Shown: one piece after another, positions 45,075 to 56,100 of the stretch
How the letters are laid out: each line of letters begins with the position of its first letter
Position numbering within the stretch: position 1 is the first letter of the stretch
Assembly (NCBI RefSeq): GCF_024543085.1
Contig: NZ_JANHNZ010000002.1
Location: forward strand, 124,001-188,000
Source: Granulicatella seriolae
GTDB taxonomy: Bacteria > Bacillota > Bacilli > Lactobacillales > Aerococcaceae
DNA: 64,000 bases
Direction: 5' to 3'
Notes under the pieces: generated by a model
Told to the model about the DNA's origin: nothing
The model's input: the letters and a program-made list of their open reading frames with translations, nothing else
The model's database searches: none
Made by a program: the position numbers and the translations under genes

Positions 45075-45560
45075 CTACAAATCAACATAAATTGGTGGAT
45101 GGTTTAGTTTGTCTAACACACGTAAAAAATCTGTGAAAGCAATATTTAGAGTCGTGGTATTGACAAATGGATGAAACCCTACCGTCAAAGTTCGGTCAAC
45201 CTCTGTATCAATCACCACTTGAACCTTGTTTTCCTTATCAAAAAGCAAACCAAACGGCGTAATAAAACCCGGTTTGGCGTGAAGTAAGTTCTCCACTTCT
45301 TGGGGATTGGCAAAAGACAAACGATTCTTTTCCAACCTCTCAGCCATACGTTTTAAATCCGCCTGTTTTTCATCGCGTAAAATAACCAAATAGATTTCTC
45401 TAGATTTTTTTGTTTTTAAGACCAAGTTTTTTACCTGTTGACCTGGTAGTTGAAAGTCTAAGCCCTGAACAGAAGTGATGGGGATATGGTCCAATCGTTC
45501 ATAAGGGATATCCAACTCACTCAATAGCTGATAAGCAATGTCTTCACTTGGGTAGTCCAT
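45075..45560 (-). CDS. YbaK/ProXp-ala-type aminoacyl-tRNA deacylase
   Basis: The product of about 161 residues belongs to the YbaK/ProX editing fold that hydrolyses mischarged Ala-tRNA(Pro) or related species. Signature parts are LPGQQVKNLVLKTKK, LVILRDEKQADLKRM, KPGFITPFGLLFD and VGFHPFVNTTTLNIAF. The frame opens from a GTG at 45569, but the ATG at 45560 fits the AAAGGAAG site. It is the middle of a run of small minus-strand genes. Confidence 0.88.
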   Translation of the reverse strand: MDYPSEDIAYQLLSELDIPYERLDHIPITSVQGLDFQLPGQQVKNLVLKTKKSREIYLVILRDEKQADLKRMAERLEKNRLSFANPQEVENLLHAKPGFITPFGLLFDKENKVQVVIDTEVDRTLTVGFHPFVNTTTLNIAFTDFLRVLDKLNHPPIYVDL

Positions 45561-45586
45561 GTCACACACTTCCTTTTATCAAATGA

Positions 45587-46480
45587 TTAGTGATGGTCCA
45601 ACAAATCCATTTCTAATACTTTTTCAATATCACTACTTTTAATATCTAACATTAAGATAATCTTTTCCAATTCCTTTTCTAATTTCAAAAGATCATCTAG
45701 GCATTGCTGCATAATACTTTTGATATCTGGTGTCATAAAAATATTATCAAAGAAGGAGTCAAAGGCTTTTCTCGTAAAGTCTATGGATTCCAAATTCAAA
45801 TCATAAATTTGATCCAAATCAGACAACTCTTTTTCGAATCGTCTAAGCAAGGTGTCCAATCGGTTGAAAGTTTCCTCTGCCTGTTCAATCTTACGAATCT
45901 GGCTTGCGTCCATTGCCACGCTACCTTCTTGATAAGAGCCGCCTTTACTTATTTTAATATCTTCTTTTACCCGTTCAATAATAATCTGTACTTGTTCAAC
46001 ACATTCTTCTCCAGCAACAATAGCTTCGGTCGTTTCTGTTAACTCTTGGCTCAAAAGCACTCTAGATTGCAGTGTTTTTGTTGATTGTTTAATGCTGGCA
46101 TCACAGTTGGATTGCTTGATTTGTTGCTTAATATCATCTGCTTCCGTTTGTTTTTCTTCCAAATTCTCAAGTGCAATACTATGCTCAATTTTTGATTGTT
46201 TCCAGATACGCCTAGCTTTGCTCAAATCCATTTTCGAAGCAATCTGTTCAGCAACTTCTTTATTCATACGGTTATCATATTGACCAAACAGCTTTGTTAG
46301 GTAGGTAGCAATCGATTCCTCAGAAAGTTTCTCAACATCTTCACTCTCTTTTTCGAACTGCTTTTTAGCCAACTGATAGGCACGGTAATTTCTTTCCACT
46401 CTTTCTCTAGCAGTTCGTTCTTTATTGACTAGCGAATGCAATTGTAAGAGAACCGTCTCATACGCCATGATCCAATCCAT
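45587..46480 (-). CDS. Coiled-coil protein of unknown function
   Basis: I do not recognise this cytosolic protein of 297 residues. It is rich in Glu, Lys, Gln and Leu, with long heptad-like stretches at about 10-60, 95-125 and 150-215. No membrane span or signal is visible. The ATG has a GGAAGGAG site. It is 25 bases from the flavodoxin gene upstream, probably in the same transcript. Confidence 0.7.
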   Translation of the reverse strand: MDWIMAYETVLLQLHSLVNKERTARERVERNYRAYQLAKKQFEKESEDVEKLSEESIATYLTKLFGQYDNRMNKEVAEQIASKMDLSKARRIWKQSKIEHSIALENLEEKQTEADDIKQQIKQSNCDASIKQSTKTLQSRVLLSQELTETTEAIVAGEECVEQVQIIIERVKEDIKISKGGSYQEGSVAMDASQIRKIEQAEETFNRLDTLLRRFEKELSDLDQIYDLNLESIDFTRKAFDSFFDNIFMTPDIKSIMQQCLDDLLKLEKELEKIILMLDIKSSDIEKVLEMDLLDHH

Positions 46481-46504
46481 AATCTTGCTCCTTCCTACCC
46501 TATC

Positions 46505-46951
46505 TTACTTTACGGCTTCAGACAGACTCTTGGCAAATTCTTCAATATGTTTAACGTCCTCTTCTTCTGCGTTTAAATCAACCAAGACATTCTCTGCACC
46601 TTTTGTTGCACCTGTTTTAGCGAATTGTTGGTCAAAGTCTAGGACGGACTGACAGAATTTATCATAAAAAGTATCTCCTGACCCTAAAGCTCCATAAACT
46701 TTTCCGGTTAGATCCTCTTCTTCCAACTCGTCATAGAGGTCCACAATTTCATCTGGCAAGTCGCCATCTGTTCCATAGGTATAGGTTGCTACAACACAAA
46801 TGTCATAGTCTAAAAAATCGCTAGCTGTTGCAGATGTGCACTCCTTAACATCAACTTCAACACCATTATCTTCCAAAGATTCTGCCAAAATATCCGCAAT
46901 TTCTTCTGTGTTCCCGGTTAAGCTTGCATATATAATTAAAGCTGTCGCCAT
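46505..46951 (-). CDS. Flavodoxin
   Basis: The product of about 148 residues is a short-chain flavodoxin binding FMN for low-potential electron transfer. The phosphate loop is YASLTGNTEEIAD (about 8-20), and the flavin-ring loops are TYTYGTDGDLPD and LGSGDTFYDKFC. The protein is very acidic, as expected. The frame begins at a GTG at 46960, but the ATG at 46951 is better spaced from AAGGTGAG. It heads the minus-strand cluster. Confidence 0.93.
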   Translation of the reverse strand: MATALIIYASLTGNTEEIADILAESLEDNGVEVDVKECTSATASDFLDYDICVVATYTYGTDGDLPDEIVDLYDELEEEDLTGKVYGALGSGDTFYDKFCQSVLDFDQQFAKTGATKGAENVLVDLNAEEEDVKHIEEFAKSLSEAVK

Positions 46952-47057
46952 TATCTCCACTCACCTTTTCACTAGTTTATAGTTAAAATTATATCAAATG
47001 CATACCCTTAATTCTAGCAAATACCGATAATATTGTCCTTTTGTGGATTCCTATGTT

Positions 47058-47305
47058 GGACTGGGCAAAAAGTCTGTAATAAAATAAAAAATTTTCTAAA
47101 TCATAAAAGAGTTCCCCAGAAATCTATCCGAAATGGGAACGGTGGCACCGCCCTGAGTCTTGGTCTCATGGCTTAGCTGTCTACGTGGTTGTAATCGGCT
47201 TAAGCCGAAACATCCACTGTGCGTCAGTTATGCTTTACACCGTTATTTCGGATAGATTTTTGGGGGAACTATTTTATTTGGTTACCATCTGGACTTTTGT
47301 CTAGC
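47058..47305 (-). repeat. Interspersed structured repeat, copy 6 (class A stem, inverted)
   Basis: This is the only full copy in reverse orientation. The core palindrome is 47103-47276, with arms ATAAAAGAGTTCCCCAGAAA and TTTTTGGGGGAACTATTTTAT plus ATCTATCCGAAAT and ATTTCGGATAGAT. Side hairpin is TGAG/CTCA. The outer GGACTGGGCAAAAAGTC pairs with GGACTTTTGTCTAGC. It lies in a divergent region between flavodoxin and the DUF368 gene, so it cannot serve simply as a terminator for converging genes there. Confidence 0.85.
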
Positions 47306-47456
47306 AACAAAAACTATTTCTTAACTATCTAAAAAGCCATTGTCTAAAATCTTCTTAAGATTAGCAAAATTTCTTACTTTTTTATATACTAGTGATGGTC
47401 ATTAATAGTATGATGGAAAACATAGACTAAGTTTTTTAGTAGGAGGCAATGAACAC

Positions 47457-48323
47457 ATGACAAATCAAGAAGATGGAAAAACGCAAATCGTTAAGCCAAA
47501 CAATGAAAGCAAGGATTGGATTTTACGCTTTGTTAAAGGAATGTTTATCGGGTCAGGGTTTATTCTACCCGGTGTCAGTGGTGGTGCACTAGCAGCCATA
47601 TTCGGCATTTATGAACGAATTATTAATTTTTTAGCTAATATTACCAAGGATTTTAAAAAGAATGTGCTATTTTTCTTACCTGTCGGCTTAGGTGCCATTT
47701 CGGGTATCGTCATTCTATCATTCGGAGTTAGTTTTTTATTAGGCAATTATGAAACGATTATTCTTTGGTTCTTTGTAGGCTGTATTGTTGGTACTGGACC
47801 AGCACTTTGGCGTGAAGCTGGAAAGAAAGGACGTAACACACGTGATATTATCATCCTAGTTGCTTCATTTGTTTTCGGAATTATTCTCTTGTCGCTCGGC
47901 TCAAGTGCGGTTAACGGGAGCGTACCACAAAACTTCTTCACTTGGATGATCGCTGGAGCTTTGATTGCTCTTGGAGTTATCGTTCCTGGGCTTAGCCCAT
48001 CCAACTTTATTGTATACATGGGCATGTACAAGGCTATGGCTGATGGTTTCAAGAGCCTTGACCTTAGCGTTCTCATTCCTATTGCGATAGGTGGACTATT
48101 AACTGTCCTAACCCTATCAAAAGTTATCCAACACATTTTTAATGTAGCCTACCCTCAACTCTTCCATTTTATCTTTGGAATTGTCTTAGCTTCAACCATC
48201 ATGATTGTTCCAACCAATTATTCAGGCTTTACACTAGTTGGTTATCTAAGTTGTGCTGCCTTGCTCTTCTCAGGAATTGCATTAGGTAGCTGGATGAGTA
48301 AGCTAGAAGATACCTATAAATAA
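47457..48323 (+). CDS. popT: DUF368 membrane protein, PopT-type polyprenyl-phosphate translocase
   Basis: The product of 288 residues has about eight membrane segments. The duplicated family motif is visible as GFILPGVSGGALAAIFGIYE (about 33-52) and GVIVPGLSPSNFIVYMGMYK (about 178-197). DUF368 members were identified as translocases that return undecaprenyl phosphate across the membrane for wall synthesis; assignment here rests on the family. The ATG follows TAGGAGG. A bidirectional terminator follows. Confidence 0.85.
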   Translation: MTNQEDGKTQIVKPNNESKDWILRFVKGMFIGSGFILPGVSGGALAAIFGIYERIINFLANITKDFKKNVLFFLPVGLGAISGIVILSFGVSFLLGNYETIILWFFVGCIVGTGPALWREAGKKGRNTRDIIILVASFVFGIILLSLGSSAVNGSVPQNFFTWMIAGALIALGVIVPGLSPSNFIVYMGMYKAMADGFKSLDLSVLIPIAIGGLLTVLTLSKVIQHIFNVAYPQLFHFIFGIVLASTIMIVPTNYSGFTLVGYLSCAALLFSGIALGSWMSKLEDTYK

Positions 48324-48345
48324 TTCTATACACTCTAGATGTTAA

Positions 48346-48395
48346 AAAACAACCCTTCTAAGCTCCATTTATCAGGAACTTGGAAGGGTTGTTTT
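48346..48395. terminator. Bidirectional terminator
   Basis: AAACAACCCTTC with AAG pairs with CTT and GAAGGGTTGTTT. It separates the convergent popT and small coiled-coil membrane protein genes and has A/T runs on both sides. Confidence 0.88.
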
Positions 48396-48398
48396 GGT

Positions 48399-48713
48399 TT
48401 ATGGGTTTGTTTGTAGTAATTTGATTTGTTCTTCTAAATTTTTGATTCGTTGGTCTTGACTATTTACTTCTTTACGAAGTTCTTTTATTTCTTCAATATA
48501 AGAAGACATATTGGTTGGAGAATCAACAGCCGGTTCTTGGTTTAGAATGCCTAGCAAATAAATGGAGCCAAACAACAAAACCACGATAATAAACATATAC
48601 ACCCAGCTACTGTGTTTAATCATATATCTTCCTAGGGAATCCCCAAAATCCTGAATATCCAACTTGTTTTCTACCTGCTTATTCTCTGGTTTTCTATCTT
48701 GGTTTTGTGACAT
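48399..48713 (-). CDS. Small single-span membrane protein with C-terminal coiled coil
   Basis: The product of 104 residues has a charged N-terminus (about 1-34), one membrane span (about 35-55, VYMFIIVVLLFGSIYLLGIL) and a C-terminal heptad stretch ending KNLEEQIKLLQ. I do not recognise a family. The layout recalls small division or wall-associated scaffold proteins, but this is not evidence of function. It is 24 bases downstream of the M29 aminopeptidase gene. Confidence 0.65.
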   Translation of the reverse strand: MSQNQDRKPENKQVENKLDIQDFGDSLGRYMIKHSSWVYMFIIVVLLFGSIYLLGILNQEPAVDSPTNMSSYIEEIKELRKEVNSQDQRIKNLEEQIKLLQTNP

Positions 48714-48737
48714 GGTCTTCTCCTTTGCTAGAAATGA

Positions 48738-49982
48738 CTAAATTGCCCAATTTCCGCCTCTAAAGATAGCTACACGGCTACCGTCAGCTCTAATGCCATC
48801 GATATCCATTTCTTTTGACCCAATCATGAAGTCAACGTGAACATCGGAACGGTTTAGTCCAGCTTCAGCTAGTTCTTCTTCAGTTTCAAACTTCTCTCCA
48901 CCTTTAACGCTGGTAGCATAAGCAGAACCAATCGCAAGGTGGTTTGAAGCATTTTCGTCAAATAGTGTGTTAAAGAAGACAATTCCAGATTGTGAAATTG
49001 GAGATGGATCTGGAACTAGGGCAACTTCTCCTAAGCCACGAGCTCCCATGTTGTCTGCTACTAACATTTTAATCACTTCATCTCCTTTTTCAGCAGAGAT
49101 ATCAGTAATTTCCCCATCTTTGAAGGTTGCTTTAATACCCTCGATAATATTTCCGTTGTAACTTAAAGGCTTAGTACTTGTCACATAGCCATCTGCAACT
49201 CTATAATCTGGTGCAGAGAAAACTTCTTCCGTTGGCATATTGGCAATAAAGTATTCCCCTTGCGCATTCAAGCTTCCAGCACTTTCCCAGACATGATTTT
49301 TAGGCATACCAAGTGTCAAATCAGTACCCGGAGCTGTATAGTGTAAAGCTGTGAATTGTTCTTTGTTTAAGATACTAGCTTTTGAATTAAGCGTTTCTTC
49401 ATGTTTTTTCCAAGCTTCAACTGGGTCAGCTTCATAAACACGACAAGTTGTAAAGATTTGGTCCCATAATAAATCAACTGCCTCTTCATCACTAGCTGCA
49501 TTTGGGAAAACTTTTTTAGCCCATGCTGTTCCTGATGCTGCTGCGACTGTCCATGAAACTTTGTTAGCTTGAGTTGCCACGCGCATTGGTTTCAAAGCAA
49601 TACTTAAAGCCTTAGAAGCTGCGGACAACCTACTTGGCTCAACACCGTTCAACGCATCTGGATCAGAAGAACGAACAGATAGTCTACTAGCTTTATTGTC
49701 TAATAAATAATCCATTTCCGCAATTTTGTACTCTGGAACAGTGGTCAAACGGTCTTCTGCAGCATGTAAGTATCTTTCACGAGTCACCACATCATCAGCC
49801 CATTGAACAATAACTTCATCTGCTCCCAAAGCATAAGCCTCTTTAACTAATAGACGAGCTAGGTCAACTTGTTCTACATCAATATTGATTGTGACCGTAT
49901 GTCCGGGCTGCACATTGATTCCATTCGCCACCAAAAGTTTGGCATATTTTTCTAAATTTTTTTCAAAATTTGCTAAAACCAT
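48738..49982 (-). CDS. pepS: M29 family aminopeptidase (AmpS/PepS)
   Basis: The cytosolic metalloaminopeptidase of 414 residues releases N-terminal residues from peptides. Typical family stretches are PGHTVTINIDVEQVDLARLL, GTDLTLGMPKNHVWESAGS, IANMPTEEVFSAPD (metal Glu), GLGEVALVPDPSPI and NHLAIGSAY with DVHVDFMIGS (metal His and Asp). Length matches PepS. No transporter genes adjoin. Confidence 0.93.
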   Translation of the reverse strand: MVLANFEKNLEKYAKLLVANGINVQPGHTVTINIDVEQVDLARLLVKEAYALGADEVIVQWADDVVTRERYLHAAEDRLTTVPEYKIAEMDYLLDNKASRLSVRSSDPDALNGVEPSRLSAASKALSIALKPMRVATQANKVSWTVAAASGTAWAKKVFPNAASDEEAVDLLWDQIFTTCRVYEADPVEAWKKHEETLNSKASILNKEQFTALHYTAPGTDLTLGMPKNHVWESAGSLNAQGEYFIANMPTEEVFSAPDYRVADGYVTSTKPLSYNGNIIEGIKATFKDGEITDISAEKGDEVIKMLVADNMGARGLGEVALVPDPSPISQSGIVFFNTLFDENASNHLAIGSAYATSVKGGEKFETEEELAEAGLNRSDVHVDFMIGSKEMDIDGIRADGSRVAIFRGGNWAI

Positions 49983-50085
49983 CTATCTATCACTCCTAAT
50001 CTTTTCAATACATATATCTTAACATATTCACAGGAGTAGTAACAATTCAAAGTCTTGTTGGAATTGATTTATAGCTTTGTAATAG

Positions 50086-50125
50086 AAAGGAGCTCTCAGA
50101 GAACCAAGTCTCTAAGAGCTCCTTT
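50086..50125 (-). terminator. Terminator after the giant glycosidase gene
   Basis: AAAGGAGCTCT with AGAGA pairs with TCTCT and AGAGCTCCTTT. It lies 28 bases beyond the stop codon and is nearly symmetrical. Confidence 0.88.
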
Positions 50126-50152
50126 ACCTCATGGCCTAAATGCCATTAAGTT

Positions 50153-53100
50153 CTATTCTTTTACTTCTTTCTTTTTACTCTTAAATCCTAAAAATCCTAA
50201 ACCGGCAGTTAAGAATGCCAAGATACCATAGGAAGCATCAGAACTTGTACCAGTATTCGGTAGTTGTTTAGCAGTAGTTGTTGCAATTTGAGAAATCTTA
50301 ACTTTTTTGTCATCCTTAGGTCCGATTGCAACCCCATTCTCTTCATCGTCGTTATTAGTTCCTGGAACGGCAATTTGACCTGGAATTGGTTTAGTGACAA
50401 CATCATCTTCTTTGACATCTTTCAAAGCATGGGAATAAACAACAGCGTATTGACTAAAGTGGGGTACAGTAAAGTGAACTGTTTTATCAACTACTTTGAA
50501 GTCAATAGAAAGATTGCCATTCTCCCCAACATAATAAACATAAATTGGGGTTCCATGAATTGGAATCACTACCTGAGCATCACTTTGAATCGGAGAATAC
50601 TGACCATCTTGACTTGCGAACCCAAGTTCATACAAGTCATAGGCTTTTCCATCGAAAAGATCCAAGACATTTTCTAGGATACTAGCATCAAAAACTGCTC
50701 CTGGTTTAACTCCATCCTTGTGAATGATGACTGTAATTTGTGTATCACTATCGGTGACAGTGATAAATTCATCCACTACTGGGTCCGTTGGATCTGTTGG
50801 GTCCGTTGGGTCCGTTGGATCTGTTGGATCTGTTGGATCCGTTGGGTCCGTTGGATCTGTTGGGTCTGTCGGATCTGTTGGATCTGTCGGATCTGTTGGA
50901 TCTGTTGGATCTGTTGGATCCGTTGGGTCTGTTGGATCTGTTGGATCGGTTGGATCGGTTGGATCGGTTGGATCTACCTCTTCAATTTCTTGGTAATAAG
51001 TAGCCAATTCATAAATTTCTGGAATACCATTCTCCCATTCAAATTGAATTTCAAAAAGATGTGCAATATCAGCAATTGGGATGCGTTGGAAAGATTGTTT
51101 CACTTGTCCTAAATCTATCCATTTAGATTCTGTGCCATCTTGATTGGCTGAAACTCTTGCTCTCATACGGATACTTGCAGTAGATTGACCTGATGTTACC
51201 AAGGTAAAATGGTTATGATTGGTATTTTCAGATAAACGATAGGTGAACTGCCCTTGATTAGCATTAGGCTTGTAAGAAGTTAATACGTTTTTATCCGTCA
51301 TCTGTTCAGAATGATGGTTGCGGATTTCAATAGCACTGCTTTCAACTGTTGGATCGTTTTTAATAGGTACATATTCACCATTATTGATAACAATTTCGTT
51401 AAATTCAACAAATCGATGATTATATGGAGCCGTAAAGAAAATTCTTAGGTAGTTTGCTTCAACAGCTTGATCAAGAGTACCTTCGATATAACGATTACCT
51501 GGGTTATTACTATCATGTGTCCAGCCGTCTCCCAATGAATCGTCTTTGGCTACTGTATTCTCTTTTCCATCACCAACAGTAATGACATCAATCCATGTTT
51601 TTCCGTCAAGACTAACTTGGAGAATTCCGTCTCTTAGATAATTAATGGTACCGTCCTGAATATAAGCACGCATTGACTTCACTTGACGATTTGTTCCAAG
51701 ATGATAAATGATGTAGCCATCTTGGCCTGGATAATTAGCAAAACTTGTTTTCGTATTCAAATCTCCATCGAAGAGATTCAATAAGGTTCCTGTATTCCGT
51801 GAATCACCACTTCCATATGAAGCATGTGGTGTAATGCTCGTCTCTAGGAATTCAGCAGGTTTTACTTCAACTGTTGTTACTAGAAGTGCTGTAGCACCCA
51901 AAGTAAGGTCATCTGATGTCAAATTAATCAAACGAATATAACGCCCATGGCTTCCTTCGACAAGACTTGCAAGTGATAACCATTCAACAGCATTATCAGA
52001 GAATTGTAGACTTAGTCCACTAGCCACTTCTCCTTCTATTACTATCTTATCAAGTTCGTGAATCCGTTCCAACTTAAGACCTATAAAGTCACCTGATGAC
52101 AAGACTACTGTAGGATTCAATTGTAAATCAAACTGATCTAAGCCGACCCTTGCTTTAGATTGTTCTAAAGCAGAGACATTAGTATAGGTCAAATCACTAG
52201 TAAAGTTCTTGTCTTCAAAAGATAGGCTGAAGTCCATAAGTTTCCACCAAACTGGAACTCGTTCTGTATTTCTTACTCGAACATACTGCGCTTCAAAGCT
52301 TTGATCAAATTCAACTAAGGAACGAGCGTTTATTTTACCTAATTCAGTCCAAGTTTGCCCATCAAGAGAGTATTCAATCACACCTTGCTTTAATTTGTCT
52401 GAGCCACTATCTTGTAAAAATCTCACTCCACTGATTCTTCTAGCTTTATCAGTTGCAAGTTGAACCCATGCATCTGGTGCGATACTATCACGTTGGTCTC
52501 CGCTGTATGGATTAGATGCAAACCAAGCAAAGGTAGTATCATTGCCATCTGTGATCCGTGAGGTTGTTGTCCCCTGTTGTAAGCCTAGATTGTTGCTAAT
52601 GGAAAGTGTTGTAATGGCATCAGTTACCGCGGCTTTAAGAGTCTCATTGATCAAAATTTCTCGGATTCCTAACCAAGTATTCCCTTTAGCTTGAGTAGCT
52701 AATAATCTAACACCCATAACACTTAAATCTAAACCAGATACAGCAATTGTCGGTTCATTCCCTGCAAAATCAAACCCTAAATCAATCCATTGGTCTTGCT
52801 CATTACGATATTGAAGTTTAGATGGGCCAAACGTATCTCTTAGGTTTCCATTTCTTCCCATTTCGAATGTGAGGTTGTGTAGTTGGATAGCTTTATCAAA
52901 ACTTACTCCTACATAATCCCCGATTGCTATCGAAGCAGGTGTTTTATAGACGACTTCTGTTGACAAGTTCTTGTCAAACAAAGCCTCTAAGTTGCCTGTT
53001 GGTTGGTCAGTTCGGTTGGTGATGAAACTAGTATTAACACTAGTTGGATCCATTTGACGATTTACTTCTTGACCCAATAGAGATAAAGTTTTTTCCATAA

Positions 53101-56100
53101 ATGGTCTAATGTGTTGTACACCTAACTCTGCACGTTCATAGTAATTAACATAGAAGAAGGTGTAGGTTTTGGATTGCTTATAGAGATCCAAGGCTGCAGA
53201 GTAATGATCCCAGACTTTATCCGGAGTAGTTTTTATCGCTTCTAAACCATCAATAATCTTCAAAGCAGCATTTCCTTGATCAATTGCATTATTTAACCAG
53301 TAAATAATTTGATCCCGGTTTCGAGTATTTCCTGGATTTTCTTTATATAGGATTGCAGCATCACGAATTTTAGCAAATTCTACTCGCAATTCATTGGCTT
53401 GATCTCCAAATTCAGCCCCAGAAGTTACAAGATTAAGGAAGTTGGTTAATTTTGGAACTAATTCAACAGATTCTTCCAATTTTGAAACCCTTGAATCCAT
53501 ATTTTGGTTAATCATATGCTTACCAAGTTCTCTAAAGGCAACAGAAGCATCTGTATCTTCAAAAGTTCCATGGTCCATAAAGTTAAATGCTAGCTCATTG
53601 GTCCGTTTTGCATCATCTACTGTAGCCCAAATATTCCAAGAGTAATCTGCATTAGAGAAAATGGCTATCTTAGAAGGTTCAGATTGTTGCATTGGGTTCA
53701 ACATAATCCCAGCTACTAAACTTGGGTCAACTCCTGGATGTAGGAACTGCTCACCGCCACCTAAAATCAAATGTTTCTTAGCGTTATCGGTTACTGGCCA
53801 GTTAATCCACATATAAGGCGCTCTATATGCATCACCATTTGCAGTGATATTGGCCTTATAGTTCTCTAGGAATTGTCGAGAATTTTCTCCCCAGATACGA
53901 CCACCGGTTAGAACGATTTCAACAGATTCTGGTAAATCTTTGTTCAGAGCGTGTAGCTCGGCCTCTGTCCCTCTACCCCAATATTCATGCGGAACAAAAA
54001 TCATGTCATGTTTAAGATCTCCATACTCGGCTTGACGTTCAATTAACCAATCTGTCAAATCCTTCATTAGGATATTGTAACTATTAAAGCCCCCTTGAGG
54101 ATTTGGTGCATCATCTGCCAAAATACCAAATTGGCGCACACCAACTGACATTAACTGGTTAAACTTATTCTTAATCACTTGTAGGTCATTATTATATTCA
54201 TCCTTATTGGTAAATCTCACAGCATTATGCATAAATGGATGCAATGTCCAAACAAATAGGTTTTTAGTTTCATTCCCCACAGTAGCCATGCGACCGATAT
54301 CCGCTAGTTTTTCTTCTGGGTAAAGATCACGCCACTTGCTGTTGTGGTACTCATCATCTTTCGGCGCAAACATATATTGATTCATCTTCAAGTCTCCACC
54401 GAACTTCATCAATTCGATACGATCTTCGATGGACCATGGATTTCCATAGTAACCTTCAATATAAGCGCGGTATTTCATATCGGCATAATCTTCAATAACC
54501 ATATCCCTAAGGACAGGAACTGTAGCTTGATTCATCAAATGTTTTAAGGTAGTTAAACCATAGAAAACACCAATTGTATCTTTTCCAATTATAGAGATAG
54601 TATTGTCCTTAATAACGATAGAATGTGCATCAATCTTGTCGAATAATCCTTCTACCGTGTTATGGTTGATTTGATGCGTGTTTGCTTCATTAGTTTCACC
54701 ATGAACACCTAGATAAATATTAAAGTAGCCATCTTGAGCTTTATCGCTAGTCTGATAAGAAATATTATGATCTTTCATAATCTCTCTTAGTCGGTTCACT
54801 GTATATTTATCTACCTTATTGCTGATAACCATATTCACCGTTTGATTAAAGGCAGACATACCATCCAGATAGGTCACTTTTTGTGGATTTGGTAAGATAG
54901 TATATTCTTTTTCTAAATAATCCGGATTAGTAAGAGCAGCGTTCAAATCCTCTAATGACCAAGGCTTATTAGATTGGTAGCTAGCATTCGCCGGATCGTG
55001 TTCTTCTCTAGGATTTTCTACAGCAGGAACTTCAGGGGTCGTCGGAGCTGATTCGATTAAATCTTGCAATTCTTTCAAGAAAGCATCCAAACGGGTTTGG
55101 GTTAGAATATTTTTCTCACCAAGATAAGTTCGTCTTGCATCTGTTACCAATACATCAGCAGAGATACTAGAAATTTTATTGGCTTTAGCTAAAGTTGCAA
55201 GATATTCCGACAATTGTAGAGGTGTTACCTCAAAACCAGGTAGTAAAATTTGTAGTTCCGCAGCAGATACATATTTATTAACTGCATTTCCACCTGTCTT
55301 GGTTGCAGTAAAACTAATTGTCTTCGCCTTGATAGCCTTATTAAAGTTAATAGTTTTATTGGCAGTATCCACTTTCCAACCAGAGAAATCAAAACGGTGT
55401 TCTATACCAGCTTCATCTGTGACAATCAAGTAACCTGCCTCTACAACCCCATTATTTTCTCCATCAATACCTGAGCTAGCGCCACTTCTTGGAACATACG
55501 TGAAACCAGTTATTTCCACTGGATTCTTTATAACCATAGTAGCCGGTTTGCCAAATCCATTTCCTGACCATGAGGAATGCCAGTAGGTTGCAAGATTATT
55601 GTCAAATGCTTTTTCAAACCCTTCTTCTTCTCTTTGAATATCTGCAGTAATACTCTCAAGGTCAGAACGATTCAAAGCTTTCTTGACAACTACTAATTGT
55701 TCTAAAGCTTTCTGTACTTTGGCAACCATTGCTTGAGCTTGTTCAAGCCCAGTGGTTTCACTATCTATTAGATAGATATTCGCCAAACTATCGCGGTAAG
55801 CATCAATACTTTCTTGAGTAAAATCTCCTGATACTAAAGGTAGATGTTTAGCCAAGGTTGTTTTGATGAGATTTTGTACATGAGCTTTCTCAATTTCAGT
55901 AATAATTGGTGCATCGATGCCCTCAGGATCACTGCCATCATCCAAGGTGCTATTAATTAGTCTGTAACGTTTAATCTGACTTCCATCTTCTGACTGAACT
56001 TGAATGAGATAGTTGCCTGACGCTAGTGGAATAATAGTTGCATTTGCATTATGCAAAGTCCCTACTTGAACCTTCTTAACATCTTGAGATGCTATTTCAA

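Noticed and set aside
2040-47305. CRISPR array
   Set aside because: The repeated units are kilobases apart, palindromic and about 175-250 bases long; there are no regularly spaced spacers and no cas genes.
50720-51112. Long plus-strand open frames of GSV, LDL or CWI repeats
   Set aside because: They are mirror frames of the DPT-coding minisatellite; they have no ribosome binding site and no non-repeat domain.
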